Numbered from the stretch's first letter, positions 7,240-17,170 are shown. The stretch is 23,646 nucleotides of DNA from Rhodobacteraceae bacterium UBA6141 (GCA_002423245.1 DIVD01000007.1:1-23646), one strand, 5' to 3'. Notes: generated by a model from the letters alone, not told the origin. A program made the numbers and translations.

Positions 7240-7277
7240 GCCGCCGTCCGTTCTGCAGGCCGCCGTCCGTTCTGCAG
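7240..7277. repeat. Perfect 19-bp tandem duplication
   Basis: GCCGCCGTCCGTTCTGCAG is repeated head to tail at 7240-7258 and 7259-7277. It ends about 90 bp upstream of the FNR-type box and lies outside any supported gene. Confidence 0.95.
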
Positions 7278-7367
7278 GCTGACCTTCGACAGAAGGCAGG
7301 CCGGCGACGGACCCGGTGCCCGGCCTGGCCGCGAGTTGGTGCCGCCGGCCGCATCATGGAACGCGGA

Positions 7368-7409
7368 TTGATCGAAATCAATTGATGGTCTGCCATGATT
7401 TGCTATACC
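7368..7409 (+). promoter_or_regulatory. FNR/FnrL box and candidate class II promoter for usp-ndvB
   Basis: TTGATCGAAATCAA at 7368-7381 is an exact TTGAT-N4-ATCAA site for FNR-family regulators (FnrL, Dnr and relatives in Rhodobacterales). TATACC at 7404-7409 can serve as a -10 element. A start point near 7416 would place the box centre (7374.5) at about -41.5, the classical activating position. The leader to ATG 7548 would be ~132 nt. Activation at low oxygen is inferred. Confidence 0.75.
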
Positions 7410-7547
7410 GTTTTTGTGACGCTGAAGCGCCAGAGCGCCACGCCACTTTGAAGCGGCGCGCCGCTCGGTGGTGCCAAGCGGACAACTCGAGCTTCAATCG
7501 AAGTCCAGAGGGGCTGCGTCACGCTATCCAGAGGGAGGACTCCGGCC

Positions 7548-8621
7548 ATGGTCACGACGTCGGCGGCGACAGTGAATGGGCTTGCGCAGGCCGGGAAGGC
7601 GCTCGACCGGCCTGAAGCCCGGGGTATCGGCCCGGCGCGAGAGGGTCGGGCGGTTTTCGGGGGCATTCTCGCCTGCGTCGACGGCTCGCCCCATTCCGCC
7701 GCCGTGCTGGACTGGGCCACCGCGCTTTCCCGATGCCTGAACGCCCCGTTGCGGACGCTGCACGTGCTTGACGGCGCCACTGCCCAGAGCGCACCGCAGG
7801 ATCCGCTTGCATGGGAACTGCGCCGGAGGGAGGCGCAGAGCCGGCTTCAGGCCCTGCTGGAGCAGGCCGGTGCCGACGATGCCGTGCTCGAAGTGGCGGC
7901 CGGATCCTTTCATGACCGGCTGCAGGCCTGCCTCGCCGACAGCCTGGTGGATCTCTGCGTGATCGGGGCCGTGGGTCAGGGCACGCAGCCCGACGGCGTC
8001 ATCGGCGGGACGGCCCGGCGGATCGCCGAAACATCGCCCTGTTCGGTGCTCATCGTTCCGCCAAGGGGACCGGACGACGCTGGTCGCGGGGCGGCGACGA
8101 TTCGCCGGCTGATGGTCCCGCTCGATTGCTCGCACCGGGCCGAGACGGCGCTCCCCGCAGCCGTGGCGCTGGCCGATGCCTGCGGAGCAGAGATCGTGCT
8201 CGTCCATGCCGTCCCCGAGCCCTCGATCACCGAGATCGGCCCTCCTGACGAGGTCGACATCGCGCTGAACAGGAATGTCACCGAACACAACCGGAAGATC
8301 GCCGAGCGCTACATGAGCAGGCTGCGTGCCCGACTGGCGCTGGACGGCCGCGCGATCCGGATTCTGATCGTGAGCCGTGCCGAGCCGCGCCATCAACTGG
8401 TGCGGGCTGCACAGGATGAGGCAGCCGATCTGATCGTGCTGTCGGCGAAAGGTGCCGGAGGATACGCCGACCAGGCGCTTGGCAGCGTGGCCGATTTCCT
8501 CGTCACCCATCTGGGCAAGCCGCTGCTGATCGTCCGCCCGGAACCCGAGCGGAAGGTCGCCCCGGCCGCAGACCCGGTTCCCCCCGAGCCCACGGAGAAG
8601 CCGACTCGCGGCCGGTCCTGA
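7548..8621 (+). CDS. Tandem-domain universal stress protein
   Basis: A 357-aa cytoplasmic protein with two UspA domains, ~36-172 and ~185-331, followed by a Pro-rich tail. Each domain starts with the usual beta-strand/Asp (ACVDGS at 42-47; VPLDCS at 190-195) and ends with the nucleotide loop. In domain 1, GAVG-x9-GGT (140-155) nearly fits G-2x-G-9x-G-(S/T); in domain 2, SAKG-x9-GS (299-313) lacks the first Gly. ATP binding is therefore plausible for both but not certain. GGGAGGA lies 8 nt before the ATG. The perfect FNR-type box upstream suggests induction under oxygen limitation, as reported for some Usp genes. The glucan synthase gene starts 5 nt after its stop, so the two are probably co-transcribed. 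Confidence 0.9.
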   Translation: MVTTSAATVNGLAQAGKALDRPEARGIGPAREGRAVFGGILACVDGSPHSAAVLDWATALSRCLNAPLRTLHVLDGATAQSAPQDPLAWELRRREAQSRLQALLEQAGADDAVLEVAAGSFHDRLQACLADSLVDLCVIGAVGQGTQPDGVIGGTARRIAETSPCSVLIVPPRGPDDAGRGAATIRRLMVPLDCSHRAETALPAAVALADACGAEIVLVHAVPEPSITEIGPPDEVDIALNRNVTEHNRKIAERYMSRLRARLALDGRAIRILIVSRAEPRHQLVRAAQDEAADLIVLSAKGAGGYADQALGSVADFLVTHLGKPLLIVRPEPERKVAPAADPVPPEPTEKPTRGRS

Positions 8622-8626
8622 GCGGA

Positions 8627-11600
8627 ATGGAGGGTCAGGACCCGTTCGATCCGACACGTCGCGCTGCCCACGAGATGCAGCAGCGCCACGCCACCGAAGC
8701 CACAGCGCCCCGGCCGTTGCCGCTGCTGACGCGCAACGACGATCTCGCGTCATGGTTCGAGGCGGTCCGCAGCCTTGCATCCGAGGCACCCCCCGAGGCC
8801 GCCAATGCCGCCGAATGGCTGATCGACAACGAGTATGTCCTGCGACGCGCCATCCGTGATGTTCGCACGAACATGCCGGCGCGCTTCTACCGCGACTTGC
8901 CGCGTCTGAAACGGCCCGAACACGGCGGCCTGCCCCGGGTCTGGTTCGTCGCCCACGACGCGCTTGATGCGGTCGAGATGCAGCCCGCCCTCAATTCGCT
9001 GTCGAGCTTCATCTCTGCCTACCAGGAAGGGCAGGAACTGGCGATCGTCGAGCTGTGGGCGCTGCCCACGATGCTGCGGCTGGTGTGCCTCGAGACCCTG
9101 ATTGCGGCCTGCGAAGAACTCTTCCCCGGCCTGAAAGCCCCGTTCGACATGGAGAGCCGGGATGGTTGGGTGGCGCGGCACGACCCCACCGAAGCCGTCG
9201 CCCGCTCGATCACGGCGATCTCCGCGCTCGCGGCGCTCCCCTGGAAGGACTTCTTCGACCGCACGAGCCTTGTGGACGCCGCGCTCCGGCGCGACCCTGC
9301 CGGGGTCTATGCCGGGATGGACTTCGAAAGCCGCGATCTCTACCGCAAGGCGGTCGAGGATCTGGGGCGGGGAGCCGGACGGATCGAAACCGAGGTGGTG
9401 CGGCATGCAATCGCGAAGTCCGAGGCGATGTCGCACGATCCGCGGCGCGGCCACGTCGGTTACTGGCTGATCGGCTCCGGGCGACCGGACCTTGAAGCCG
9501 AACTCGGCTACCGGGCGCCGATCGCCAGCTGGCACCTGCGGTGGATCAGGGCACGGGCGCGACGCGTCTATTTTTCCGCGCTCGTCCTGTTCGGCATCGC
9601 CGGTCTTCTGCTGCCCGCGGGCATCCTGTGGCAGCAGGAGGCCGGGCCGGCGGCCCTTGCCGGCGGGATCCTTCTGTCGCTCGTCCCCGCAAGCATCCTT
9701 GCGGTCACTCTGACCCACTGGCTGGTCACCCTGATCCTGCCACCGGGCACGCTGCCCAAACTCGACCTCGAGGCGGGCCTGCCCGCGGGCATCCGCGCGG
9801 CCGTCGCCGTCCCGGTGATCTTCCGCAGGGTGGACGAGGTCGGCCCGCTTCTCGGACATGTCGAGACGAACTGGCTGACCAACCCGGTCCCGAACCTGCG
9901 CTTCGTCGTGCTGAGCGATTTTGCCGACGCCGCGGAGCAGTCGGCGCCGTCGGACGCCGCGATCCTCGCCGAGCTGCGATCGGGCATCGATCACCTGAAC
10001 GCCCGCTACCCCCACCACCGGCCGTTCGTGCTTCTGCACCGGCAACGGCGGCTCAACACGGCTGACGGCATCTGGATGGGGTGGGAGCGCAAGCGTGGCA
10101 AGCTCCTCGAGTTCAACGACTTCCTCGCGACCGGCAACGGTTCGGCCTTTCCCGTGCGCGCGGGCGATGCCGAAGGGCTGATCGGCACGCCCTGCCTCAT
10201 CACGACCGACGCGGACACCATCCTTTCGCCCGGCGCGGCACATCGCCTGCTCGGGGCGCTCCTGCATCCCCTCAACCGTCCCGAGTTCGGTCCCGACGGC
10301 CGGGTGACGGAAGGCTACACATTCATCCAGCCAAGGGTCGAGATCGCGCCGCAGGCGGGCACGCGGTCCTTGTTCGCCCGGCTCTACACAGGCGATACCG
10401 CCATCGACCTCTACAGCCGCGCAGTCTCGGACGTGTATCAGGATCTGTTCGGCGAAGGCATCTTCACCGGCAAGGGTGCCTATGACGTCGCGGCCTTCCG
10501 CCGGGCGACCGAGGGGCGCGTGCCCGAGAACGCGATTCTCAGCCACGATCTCTTCGAGGGCCTGCATGGGCGCACGGCGCTGGCCAGCGACATCGTCCTC
10601 TACGAGGATTTTCCGCCCGACCTTCTGGCCTACGCGCGGCGCGGCCACCGCTGGATCCGGGGGGACTGGCAGCTTCTGCCCTGGCTCGGCTCGAAGGTTC
10701 CCGGCGCGGCGGCTGCGCGCCTGCCCAGCCGTTTCGATCTGCTCGACCGCTGGCGCATCGCCGACAACCTCCGCCGGAGCCTGATCGCGCCGGGCCTTGT
10801 CCTTCTTGCCGCAGCGGGGTGGTTGATGCTCCCCGGAGCGGCCTGGCTCTGGACGCTGCTCACCGTCGCCGCGCCGGGGGCCTATCTTTTCACCGACCTG
10901 GTCACGGGCCTGGCGCGCGGGCGGCGGCGCGGCACCGTGCGGGGCCAGCTGCGCGAGCAGCTCGATCACGCCGGTCGATGGGCGCTCGCCATCGTGTTCA
11001 TGCCTTACGAGGCGGCAGTGGCGGTGGATGCCATCGGCCGGTCACTCTGGAGGATGTCCGTCTCGCGCAGACAGATGCTCGAGTGGACGACGGCGGCACA
11101 GGTCGCGCATTCTGGGAACCGCGGCGCGCCTGGCTACTGGCGCGAAATGTGGGCGGCGCCTGCGCTGGCGCTGCTGCTCGCGGTGCTCGTCCTCGCCGCG
11201 AGTCCGGCCGCACTGGCCGGCGCCGCGCCGCTTCTGGCGCTGTGGTTTCTCTCGCCAGCCATCGCGGCCCGGATCTGCCGGCCGATCGTCGCGCGCAAGG
11301 ATGACCTGGAGGAGGACGACCGCGCCTTCCTGCGCCAGCTCGCGCGGCGCACATGGTACTTCTTCGAGGTCTTCGCCGGCAGCGAGGACAACTGGCTGCC
11401 GCCCGACAATTATCAGGTCGATCCCCGGCCCGAGATCGCGCACCGCACATCGCCCACCAATATCGGGATGCTCCTGCTCTCGACGCTTTCGGCGCGTGAT
11501 CTGGGCTATCTGGGGTTGCGCGACCTGGCGATCCGTGGCCGCGCCATTCTCGACACGATGGACCGGATGGAGCGCCACCGGGGGCATTGGCTGAACTGGT

Positions 11601-14600
11601 ACGACACGCGCTCGCTGCATCCGCTCGAGCCGCGCTACGTCTCGACGGTGGACAGCGGCAATCTGGCGGTCTCGCTGGTGACGCTGGCGGCAGGGTTCCG
11701 CGAACTCGCGGACGCCCCGATCTTTCCCCAGGCGCTCTGGTCGGGTCTGTCGGATGCTCTCGCGCTTCTGTCCGCTGCGCTTGCGGACACTCCCGGCGCG
11801 GCTGGCGACGGCCTGCGCGCGCAGATGGACAGGATCGCCCTGCGTGTCGCCACGCTGGCCGCGGCGCCTTCGCCGTCGCCTGCGGCGATTGACGCGTTGC
11901 GCCAGGGCGAACTGGCCGCATTGAAACCCCTGCTTCTGGAGGCGCTGCACACCTCTGGCGCCGCACAGGGAGCCGGGCTTGAGGCGGCGGGCATCTGGCT
12001 CGAGCGAAGCGAGCATCACCTTGAGATGATGCGTTCCGAGATCGACGCCCTGCTGCCCTGGCTCGCGCTGGCGCAGGATGCTCCCCGGGGTCTCGACGCG
12101 CTGCGAGGCCGCCTGGAGGCGCTCCTCGGCCCGACCCGGCCGCTTCTTGGCGCAGACCTCCGCATCTGCGAAGTCAGGCGCGATATTGTCGAGGCAAGGA
12201 GAGGCACCGATGCGGGCGGCCGGGACTGGCTCGACCGCCTCGATGCCGCGCTTGCCGCAGGCGGTGCCGCGCAGGCCGCCCTGCTGCGCGATCTCGAGGC
12301 GGTTTGCGACCGTGCCGCAGATGCGGCCTACGCGATGGACTTCGCGATGCTCTATGATCGCGAGCGGCGGATCTTCAACATCGGATACAACCTGAACGCC
12401 GACCAGCTCGACCCGCACCACTACGACCTTCTGATGAGCGAGGCGCGCCTGGCCAGCTACTTCGCCATCGCCAAGCGCGACATCCCCGCCGAACACTGGC
12501 TCCATCTCGGCCGGCCGATCAGCGGGGTCGCGGGCGAACTGACCGCGCTGTCGTGGAACGGCTCGATGTTCGAGTTCCTCATGCCCGCGCTGGTGCTGGG
12601 CAGCCAGGAGGGCCGGCTGACGGGGCGCAGCGAGCACGCGGCGGTGACGGTGCAGATGCGCTATGCTGCGCGGCTCGGGCTGCCCTGGGGGGTGTCGGAG
12701 TCGTCCTTCGCGCTGCGCGACAGCACGCACACCTACCAGTACCAAGCCTTCGGCGTGCCCGGCCTGGGGCTGCGGCGAGGGCTGGGCGAGGACTATGTGG
12801 TGGCACCCTATGCCAGCGGCCTTGCCTTGGCGGTAGCTCCGCTGGAGGCGGTCCGCAACCTGCGCCGCCTGTCGGGAATGGGGCTTGTCGCAAGCTACGG
12901 GATGTTCGAGGCCGTCGACTTCACGCCGGAGCGGCAGCGCGCCGGGGCTGCCTTCACACCGGTGCTGAGCTTCATGGCGCATCACCAGGGCATGATGCTC
13001 ACCGCGATCGGCAACCGGCTTTGCGGCAACGCGCTGCAACGTCGGTTCATGGCCGATCGGCGGATGAAGTCGATCGAGCTTCTGCTGCAGGAGCGTGTTC
13101 CCTGGGATGCCCCGCGCGAACAGCTGCGGCAAGAGACCGCCGAGGTTCCCGAGCTTGCCCGCGGGGCGCCTCTGCCGCCGCTCGACCTGTGGGAGCCGGC
13201 CCGGCGCATCCCGCCGGACAGCCTCGTGCTCGGGAACGGGCGGCTGTCCAGCACCGTCTCCACGTCGGGCGCCATGGCGACGCTGTGGCAGGGCCAGGCG
13301 CTGACGCGAAGCCTCACCCACGGCCCGGTCGAGGACAGCGCGGCGGTCATCTACGTTCAGGACGTCGAGGACGGAGCGACCTGGCGTGTGGGACGGGGCG
13401 ATGCGGCCCGAACCGTGTTCCACGCCCACATGGCCGAGTTCCAGCACCGGCAGAACGGCATCGGCGTCACGCTCGAGGTCCTTGTCGCGCCGCGCGACGA
13501 CGTGGAGATCCGGCGCCTGACGCTGGTCAATGCGTCGGACCGGGACCGCGTGATCGCGGTGACCAGCGCCGCCGAGGTGGTGCTGGCGCGGCCGGAGGAC
13601 CACGAGCGCCACCCGGCCTTCAGCCGCCTCTTCGTCGAAGCGGATTATCTGCCCGAGGTGCACGGGCTGCTCTTCACCCGCCGCGCGCGACGCCCGCACG
13701 ACCGGCCGCCGGTCCTGCTGCATTGCATCCACGGCGACGGGACCACGCCGCTTGACATCAGCTACGAGACCGACCGCAGAACCTTCCTCGGGCGCGCAGG
13801 AACCGCCGCCCTGCCCGAGGCGTTGACGGGGCCGCCGAACGACGGCCTGTCCGGCACCCTGGGCCACACTCTCGACCCCGTGACGGCGCTGCAGGGGCGG
13901 GTCCGGCTCGAGCCCGGCGCGCGCTGCCGGATCGCCTTCACCACCATCGCGGCAGGATCGCGCGAGTCGGCGCTGGATCTTGCCCGGCGCTACGGCGACG
14001 AGGCCGCGTTCGACTGGGCGCTGGCCGAGGCGCGGCGGGCGGCCATGGCGCTGGCGGGCGAGCTGACGCTCGAGCATGACGATGTGGTCATCGCGCAGGC
14101 ACTGGCCAGCAGGCTCCTGACCGGCGATCCTGATCTGCGCCCGTCCCGGCCCGCGATCGCGGACGAGCTTGCCGGGCAGCCCGCGCTCTGGAGCATGGGG
14201 CTTTCGGGCGACCTTCCGATCCTCGTGCTGACCAAGGCGGACGACGCCGTCGGCTCGATCCTGCCGAAGCTCGTGCGGATCCATCGCTGGTGGCACCGGC
14301 ATGGTCTGTTGGTGGACCTCATGGTCCTGCGGGAAGGTGCGGCGGGCTACGAGGAACCGATGCGCCAGCAGTTGTCCGCGGCGATGCGCGAGGCGGGCGT
14401 GATCGAGGGGCTGGGCGAACGGGGCGGCATCCACCTGCGCGCCTCCGGGCAGATCGGCGCTTCGGCGCTTGCGGCCCTGCGCGGCGCGGCGCGGGTGTGG
14501 ATCGACAGCGGCACCGACAGCCTGGCCGGCGCTCTGCGCACCGCGTCGGACAGGCGCGAACCGGCACCGCGCTTCGTGCCGGTCGCCGGGGCACCATCGG

Positions 14601-17041
14601 TGCCGATTGCCGGGCTGGAACGGCGCGGCGACCTTGCCTTCGACAATGGCCTGGGCGGCTTTGCCCGTGGCGGGGCGGAGTATGTCATCCAGCTTGACGC
14701 CGGCGCGCATACGCCGCAGCCCTGGAGCAACGTGATCGCCAACGATCGCTTCGGATGCGTCGTCACGGAAGCCGGCGGCGGCTTTACCTGGGCCGTCAAC
14801 AGCGGCGAGAACCGCCTGACGCCCTGGAGCAACGATACGGTCGGCGATCCGCCCGGCGAAGCGATCTACCTGCGCGACGAGGAGACCGCCGCGATCTGGA
14901 GCGTGACGCCCGCACCCTGCGGCGGCGGCGACGCGTGCCGCGTGACCCATTCGCCCGGCAGGACGGAATGGCGCAAGGACAGCCACGGGCTCCACCAGAC
15001 GCTTGCCGTCGAGGTTGCCCCCGAGGCGCCGGTGAAGCTGTTCGTTCTGAGCCTCTCGAACCCCGGCCCCCATGTCCGCCGCATCACCGCGACCTGCTAC
15101 GCGGAATGGGTGCTCGGGGCGGTGACCGAGACCGCGCGCCCCCACGTCGTGTGCGATTACGATCCCGCGCAGGGGGCGCTTCTTGCCCGCAGCGGCTGGA
15201 ACCCGGAATTCGCGGAGCGCACCGCCTTTCTCACGGCCAGCCGGCCACCGCACAGCCTGACCTGCGACCGGATCTCCTTCCTCGGGCCAGAGGGCCACCG
15301 CGCGCGGCCCGCAGGTCTTGTCGCATGGGATCTTGGCGGGCGCGTGCGTGATGTCACCGACCCCTGCGCGGCCTATCAGGTGCATATCGACCTCGCGCCC
15401 GGTGCGACCGAGCAGGTGGTGTTCGCGCTCGGGCAGGGAGACGATCTTGCGGGGGCCCTGGCGCTCGCGACGGAATGGCAGGACATTCGCCGGGCCGACA
15501 GCGCGCGGGCGGAAACGGACGCGATATGGGCGGGGCGGCTGGGCGCGATCGAGGTTGCGACGCCGGACCCCGCCTTCGACCTCATGGTGAACCGCTGGCT
15601 CCTCTACCAGACCTTCGCCTCGCGCATCCTCGCCCGGTCCGGCTTCCACCAGGCCGGCGGCGCCTACGGCTTTCGCGACCAGTTGCAGGACATGCTGGCG
15701 GTGCTGCACATCGAGCCTGCCCGGGTGCGGGCGCATCTTCTGGAATGCGCCGCGCATCAGTTCGAGCAAGGCGATGTCCTGCACTGGTGGCATCCGCCAT
15801 CGGGCCGGGGTGTGCGCACGCGCTGTTCCGACGACATGCTCTGGCTGCCCTATGTCACGGCCCGCTATGTCGAGGCGACGGGCGACCACACCATCCTCGG
15901 CGAGCGGGTTGCCTTCCTGTCCGCCCCCGAACTGCGCCCGGAGGAAGAGGACCGCTATGCCGTCTACCAGCCGGGGCCGGACGCCGCGCCCTTGCTCGAC
16001 CACTGTCTGCGGGCGCTTGAACGTGGCGTGACCGCGGGGGCGCACGGCCTGCCGCTGATGGGGAGCGGGGACTGGAACGACGGCATGGATGCGGTGGGTC
16101 GGCACGGGCGCGGCGAGAGCGTCTGGCTGGCCTGGTTCGCCGCCGCTGCCGCGGACGGCTTTGCCGATCTGGCCGAAGGCGCCGGGCGGCGCATCGTGGC
16201 AGAGCTGTGGCGCCGCCGCGCCACGCAGTTGCGAGAGGCCGCCGATACTGCCGGTTGGGACGGTGCCTGGTACAAGCGTGCCTTCGACGACGATGGCCTG
16301 CCCTGGGGATCGGCCGAGAACGAGGAATGCCGCATCGATTCGATCGCGCAGTCCTGGTCGGTCCTCTCCGGGCCCGATCCGGCCCCGCACAGCCGCGAGG
16401 CGATGGCCAGTCTCGCCAGCCACCTGATAGATGTCGATGCGCGTCTGGTGCGACTTCTGAGCCCCCCCTTCGACCGCACCCCGCGCAATCCGGGCTACAT
16501 CCGCGCCTATCCCCCGGGCGTGCGCGAAAATGGCGGGCAATACACCCATGCGGCCGCCTGGGCGGGTCTGGCCTGCGCGGCGCTCGGCGACGGGGATGGT
16601 GCCTGGGGGGTGTTCGACATCATCAACCCGATCCGCCGCACGCAGACAGCCGGGACCGCCGCACTCTACATGGCGGAACCCTATGTCCTTCCCGGGGATG
16701 TGCTCGGGATGCCGCCCCATACCGGCCGCGCCGGATGGACCTGGTATACCGGCGCGGCAGCCTGGACCTGGAAGCTCGGCGTCGAAGGCATCCTCGGGCT
16801 GCGGATCGTCCAGGGCAAACTCGACCTCAGGCCCTGTCTGCCACGTCACTGGCCGCGGGCCGAGGCGACGCTGTCACTGGGGCAGGGCCGGATCCGGGTG
16901 TCGATAGAGAACCCGGACCAGCTTGCCACCGGTACACTGCATGTCGAAGTCGATGGCGTTCCATGGCTCGGCGGCCCGATCACCTTCCCGCCAGAAGGCG
17001 CCATGCGGGTCGTGCGCGTGCGCATCCAGCCGATCGCTTGA
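8627..17041 (+). CDS. ndvB: Cyclic beta-1,2-glucan synthase (NdvB/ChvB type)
   Basis: A 2804-aa protein of the usual size for the family, which polymerises glucose from UDP-glucose into beta-1,2-glucan, sets chain length and cyclises it at the inner membrane for the periplasm. Order: N-terminal region; membrane segments ~314-375; GT84 transferase ~390-690 with TTDADT (Asp528, Asp530) and HRWIRGDWQ (674-682); membrane segments ~719-765, 785-806 and 844-884; glycoamylase-like domain ~930-1480 with SWNGSMFEFLMP and FMAHHQGMM; two GH94-type beta-sandwich regions from ~1520 and ~2000; GH94 barrel ~2310-2760 with RDQLQDML (~2350), GDWNDGMD (2481-2488, probable general acid Asp) and GGQYTHAAAW (~2636-2645). 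The frame is unbroken. The start is weakly supported (GAGCGG nearby); ATG 8675 is an alternative. It follows usp by 5 nt and probably shares its FNR-type promoter. Confidence 0.92.
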   Translation: MEGQDPFDPTRRAAHEMQQRHATEATAPRPLPLLTRNDDLASWFEAVRSLASEAPPEAANAAEWLIDNEYVLRRAIRDVRTNMPARFYRDLPRLKRPEHGGLPRVWFVAHDALDAVEMQPALNSLSSFISAYQEGQELAIVELWALPTMLRLVCLETLIAACEELFPGLKAPFDMESRDGWVARHDPTEAVARSITAISALAALPWKDFFDRTSLVDAALRRDPAGVYAGMDFESRDLYRKAVEDLGRGAGRIETEVVRHAIAKSEAMSHDPRRGHVGYWLIGSGRPDLEAELGYRAPIASWHLRWIRARARRVYFSALVLFGIAGLLLPAGILWQQEAGPAALAGGILLSLVPASILAVTLTHWLVTLILPPGTLPKLDLEAGLPAGIRAAVAVPVIFRRVDEVGPLLGHVETNWLTNPVPNLRFVVLSDFADAAEQSAPSDAAILAELRSGIDHLNARYPHHRPFVLLHRQRRLNTADGIWMGWERKRGKLLEFNDFLATGNGSAFPVRAGDAEGLIGTPCLITTDADTILSPGAAHRLLGALLHPLNRPEFGPDGRVTEGYTFIQPRVEIAPQAGTRSLFARLYTGDTAIDLYSRAVSDVYQDLFGEGIFTGKGAYDVAAFRRATEGRVPENAILSHDLFEGLHGRTALASDIVLYEDFPPDLLAYARRGHRWIRGDWQLLPWLGSKVPGAAAARLPSRFDLLDRWRIADNLRRSLIAPGLVLLAAAGWLMLPGAAWLWTLLTVAAPGAYLFTDLVTGLARGRRRGTVRGQLREQLDHAGRWALAIVFMPYEAAVAVDAIGRSLWRMSVSRRQMLEWTTAAQVAHSGNRGAPGYWREMWAAPALALLLAVLVLAASPAALAGAAPLLALWFLSPAIAARICRPIVARKDDLEEDDRAFLRQLARRTWYFFEVFAGSEDNWLPPDNYQVDPRPEIAHRTSPTNIGMLLLSTLSARDLGYLGLRDLAIRGRAILDTMDRMERHRGHWLNWYDTRSLHPLEPRYVSTVDSGNLAVSLVTLAAGFRELADAPIFPQALWSGLSDALALLSAALADTPGAAGDGLRAQMDRIALRVATLAAAPSPSPAAIDALRQGELAALKPLLLEALHTSGAAQGAGLEAAGIWLERSEHHLEMMRSEIDALLPWLALAQDAPRGLDALRGRLEALLGPTRPLLGADLRICEVRRDIVEARRGTDAGGRDWLDRLDAALAAGGAAQAALLRDLEAVCDRAADAAYAMDFAMLYDRERRIFNIGYNLNADQLDPHHYDLLMSEARLASYFAIAKRDIPAEHWLHLGRPISGVAGELTALSWNGSMFEFLMPALVLGSQEGRLTGRSEHAAVTVQMRYAARLGLPWGVSESSFALRDSTHTYQYQAFGVPGLGLRRGLGEDYVVAPYASGLALAVAPLEAVRNLRRLSGMGLVASYGMFEAVDFTPERQRAGAAFTPVLSFMAHHQGMMLTAIGNRLCGNALQRRFMADRRMKSIELLLQERVPWDAPREQLRQETAEVPELARGAPLPPLDLWEPARRIPPDSLVLGNGRLSSTVSTSGAMATLWQGQALTRSLTHGPVEDSAAVIYVQDVEDGATWRVGRGDAARTVFHAHMAEFQHRQNGIGVTLEVLVAPRDDVEIRRLTLVNASDRDRVIAVTSAAEVVLARPEDHERHPAFSRLFVEADYLPEVHGLLFTRRARRPHDRPPVLLHCIHGDGTTPLDISYETDRRTFLGRAGTAALPEALTGPPNDGLSGTLGHTLDPVTALQGRVRLEPGARCRIAFTTIAAGSRESALDLARRYGDEAAFDWALAEARRAAMALAGELTLEHDDVVIAQALASRLLTGDPDLRPSRPAIADELAGQPALWSMGLSGDLPILVLTKADDAVGSILPKLVRIHRWWHRHGLLVDLMVLREGAAGYEEPMRQQLSAAMREAGVIEGLGERGGIHLRASGQIGASALAALRGAARVWIDSGTDSLAGALRTASDRREPAPRFVPVAGAPSVPIAGLERRGDLAFDNGLGGFARGGAEYVIQLDAGAHTPQPWSNVIANDRFGCVVTEAGGGFTWAVNSGENRLTPWSNDTVGDPPGEAIYLRDEETAAIWSVTPAPCGGGDACRVTHSPGRTEWRKDSHGLHQTLAVEVAPEAPVKLFVLSLSNPGPHVRRITATCYAEWVLGAVTETARPHVVCDYDPAQGALLARSGWNPEFAERTAFLTASRPPHSLTCDRISFLGPEGHRARPAGLVAWDLGGRVRDVTDPCAAYQVHIDLAPGATEQVVFALGQGDDLAGALALATEWQDIRRADSARAETDAIWAGRLGAIEVATPDPAFDLMVNRWLLYQTFASRILARSGFHQAGGAYGFRDQLQDMLAVLHIEPARVRAHLLECAAHQFEQGDVLHWWHPPSGRGVRTRCSDDMLWLPYVTARYVEATGDHTILGERVAFLSAPELRPEEEDRYAVYQPGPDAAPLLDHCLRALERGVTAGAHGLPLMGSGDWNDGMDAVGRHGRGESVWLAWFAAAAADGFADLAEGAGRRIVAELWRRRATQLREAADTAGWDGAWYKRAFDDDGLPWGSAENEECRIDSIAQSWSVLSGPDPAPHSREAMASLASHLIDVDARLVRLLSPPFDRTPRNPGYIRAYPPGVRENGGQYTHAAAWAGLACAALGDGDGAWGVFDIINPIRRTQTAGTAALYMAEPYVLPGDVLGMPPHTGRAGWTWYTGAAAWTWKLGVEGILGLRIVQGKLDLRPCLPRHWPRAEATLSLGQGRIRVSIENPDQLATGTLHVEVDGVPWLGGPITFPPEGAMRVVRVRIQPIA

Positions 17042-17068
17042 GCGCGCTGCCGCCCCACTCAAGACCCC

Positions 17069-17100
17069 GCCCGGAGAAGGCGCGCACATCAGCGCCGGGC
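17069..17100 (+). terminator. Weak hairpin after ndvB
   Basis: GCCC...GGGC (17069-17072/17097-17100) encloses GGCGC/GCGCC (17079-17083/17092-17096) with an 8-nt loop and a bulge on the 5' side. It lies 28 bp after the ndvB stop and before the next FNR-type box. There is no T-run, so intrinsic termination is doubtful. Confidence 0.25.
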
Positions 17101-17170
17101 TCTGAACATCCGGGCAGCGTCACAGGTTTTCGACAGGCCATCGGCACAGCGTTGCGCCGCCGCAGTGGAA

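Larger units (their letters stand above)
7052..7547. other. Gene-free divergent intergenic region (496 bp)
   Basis: This stretch separates the minus-strand SulP/IS110-stub side from the plus-strand usp gene. It holds the Shine-Dalgarno of the IS110 stub, a perfect 19-bp tandem duplication (7240-7277), an FNR-type box (7368-7381) with a matching -10 element, a long usp leader, and the usp Shine-Dalgarno GGGAGGA 8 nt before ATG 7548. Open frames here (for example minus 7396-7106) are Arg/Pro-rich shadows with no recognisable product. Confidence 0.6.

Noticed and set aside
7106..7396. 96-codon minus-strand ORF between the IS110 stub and usp
   Set aside because: It runs through the tandem duplication and the FNR-type box, is Arg/Pro-rich and resembles no protein.
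11042..16849. 1935-codon open frame antisense to ndvB
   Set aside because: It is the shadow of a very GC-rich gene: strong G/C at third positions removes stops on the opposite strand. Its translation is Arg/Ala/Gly/Pro/His-rich with no domain.
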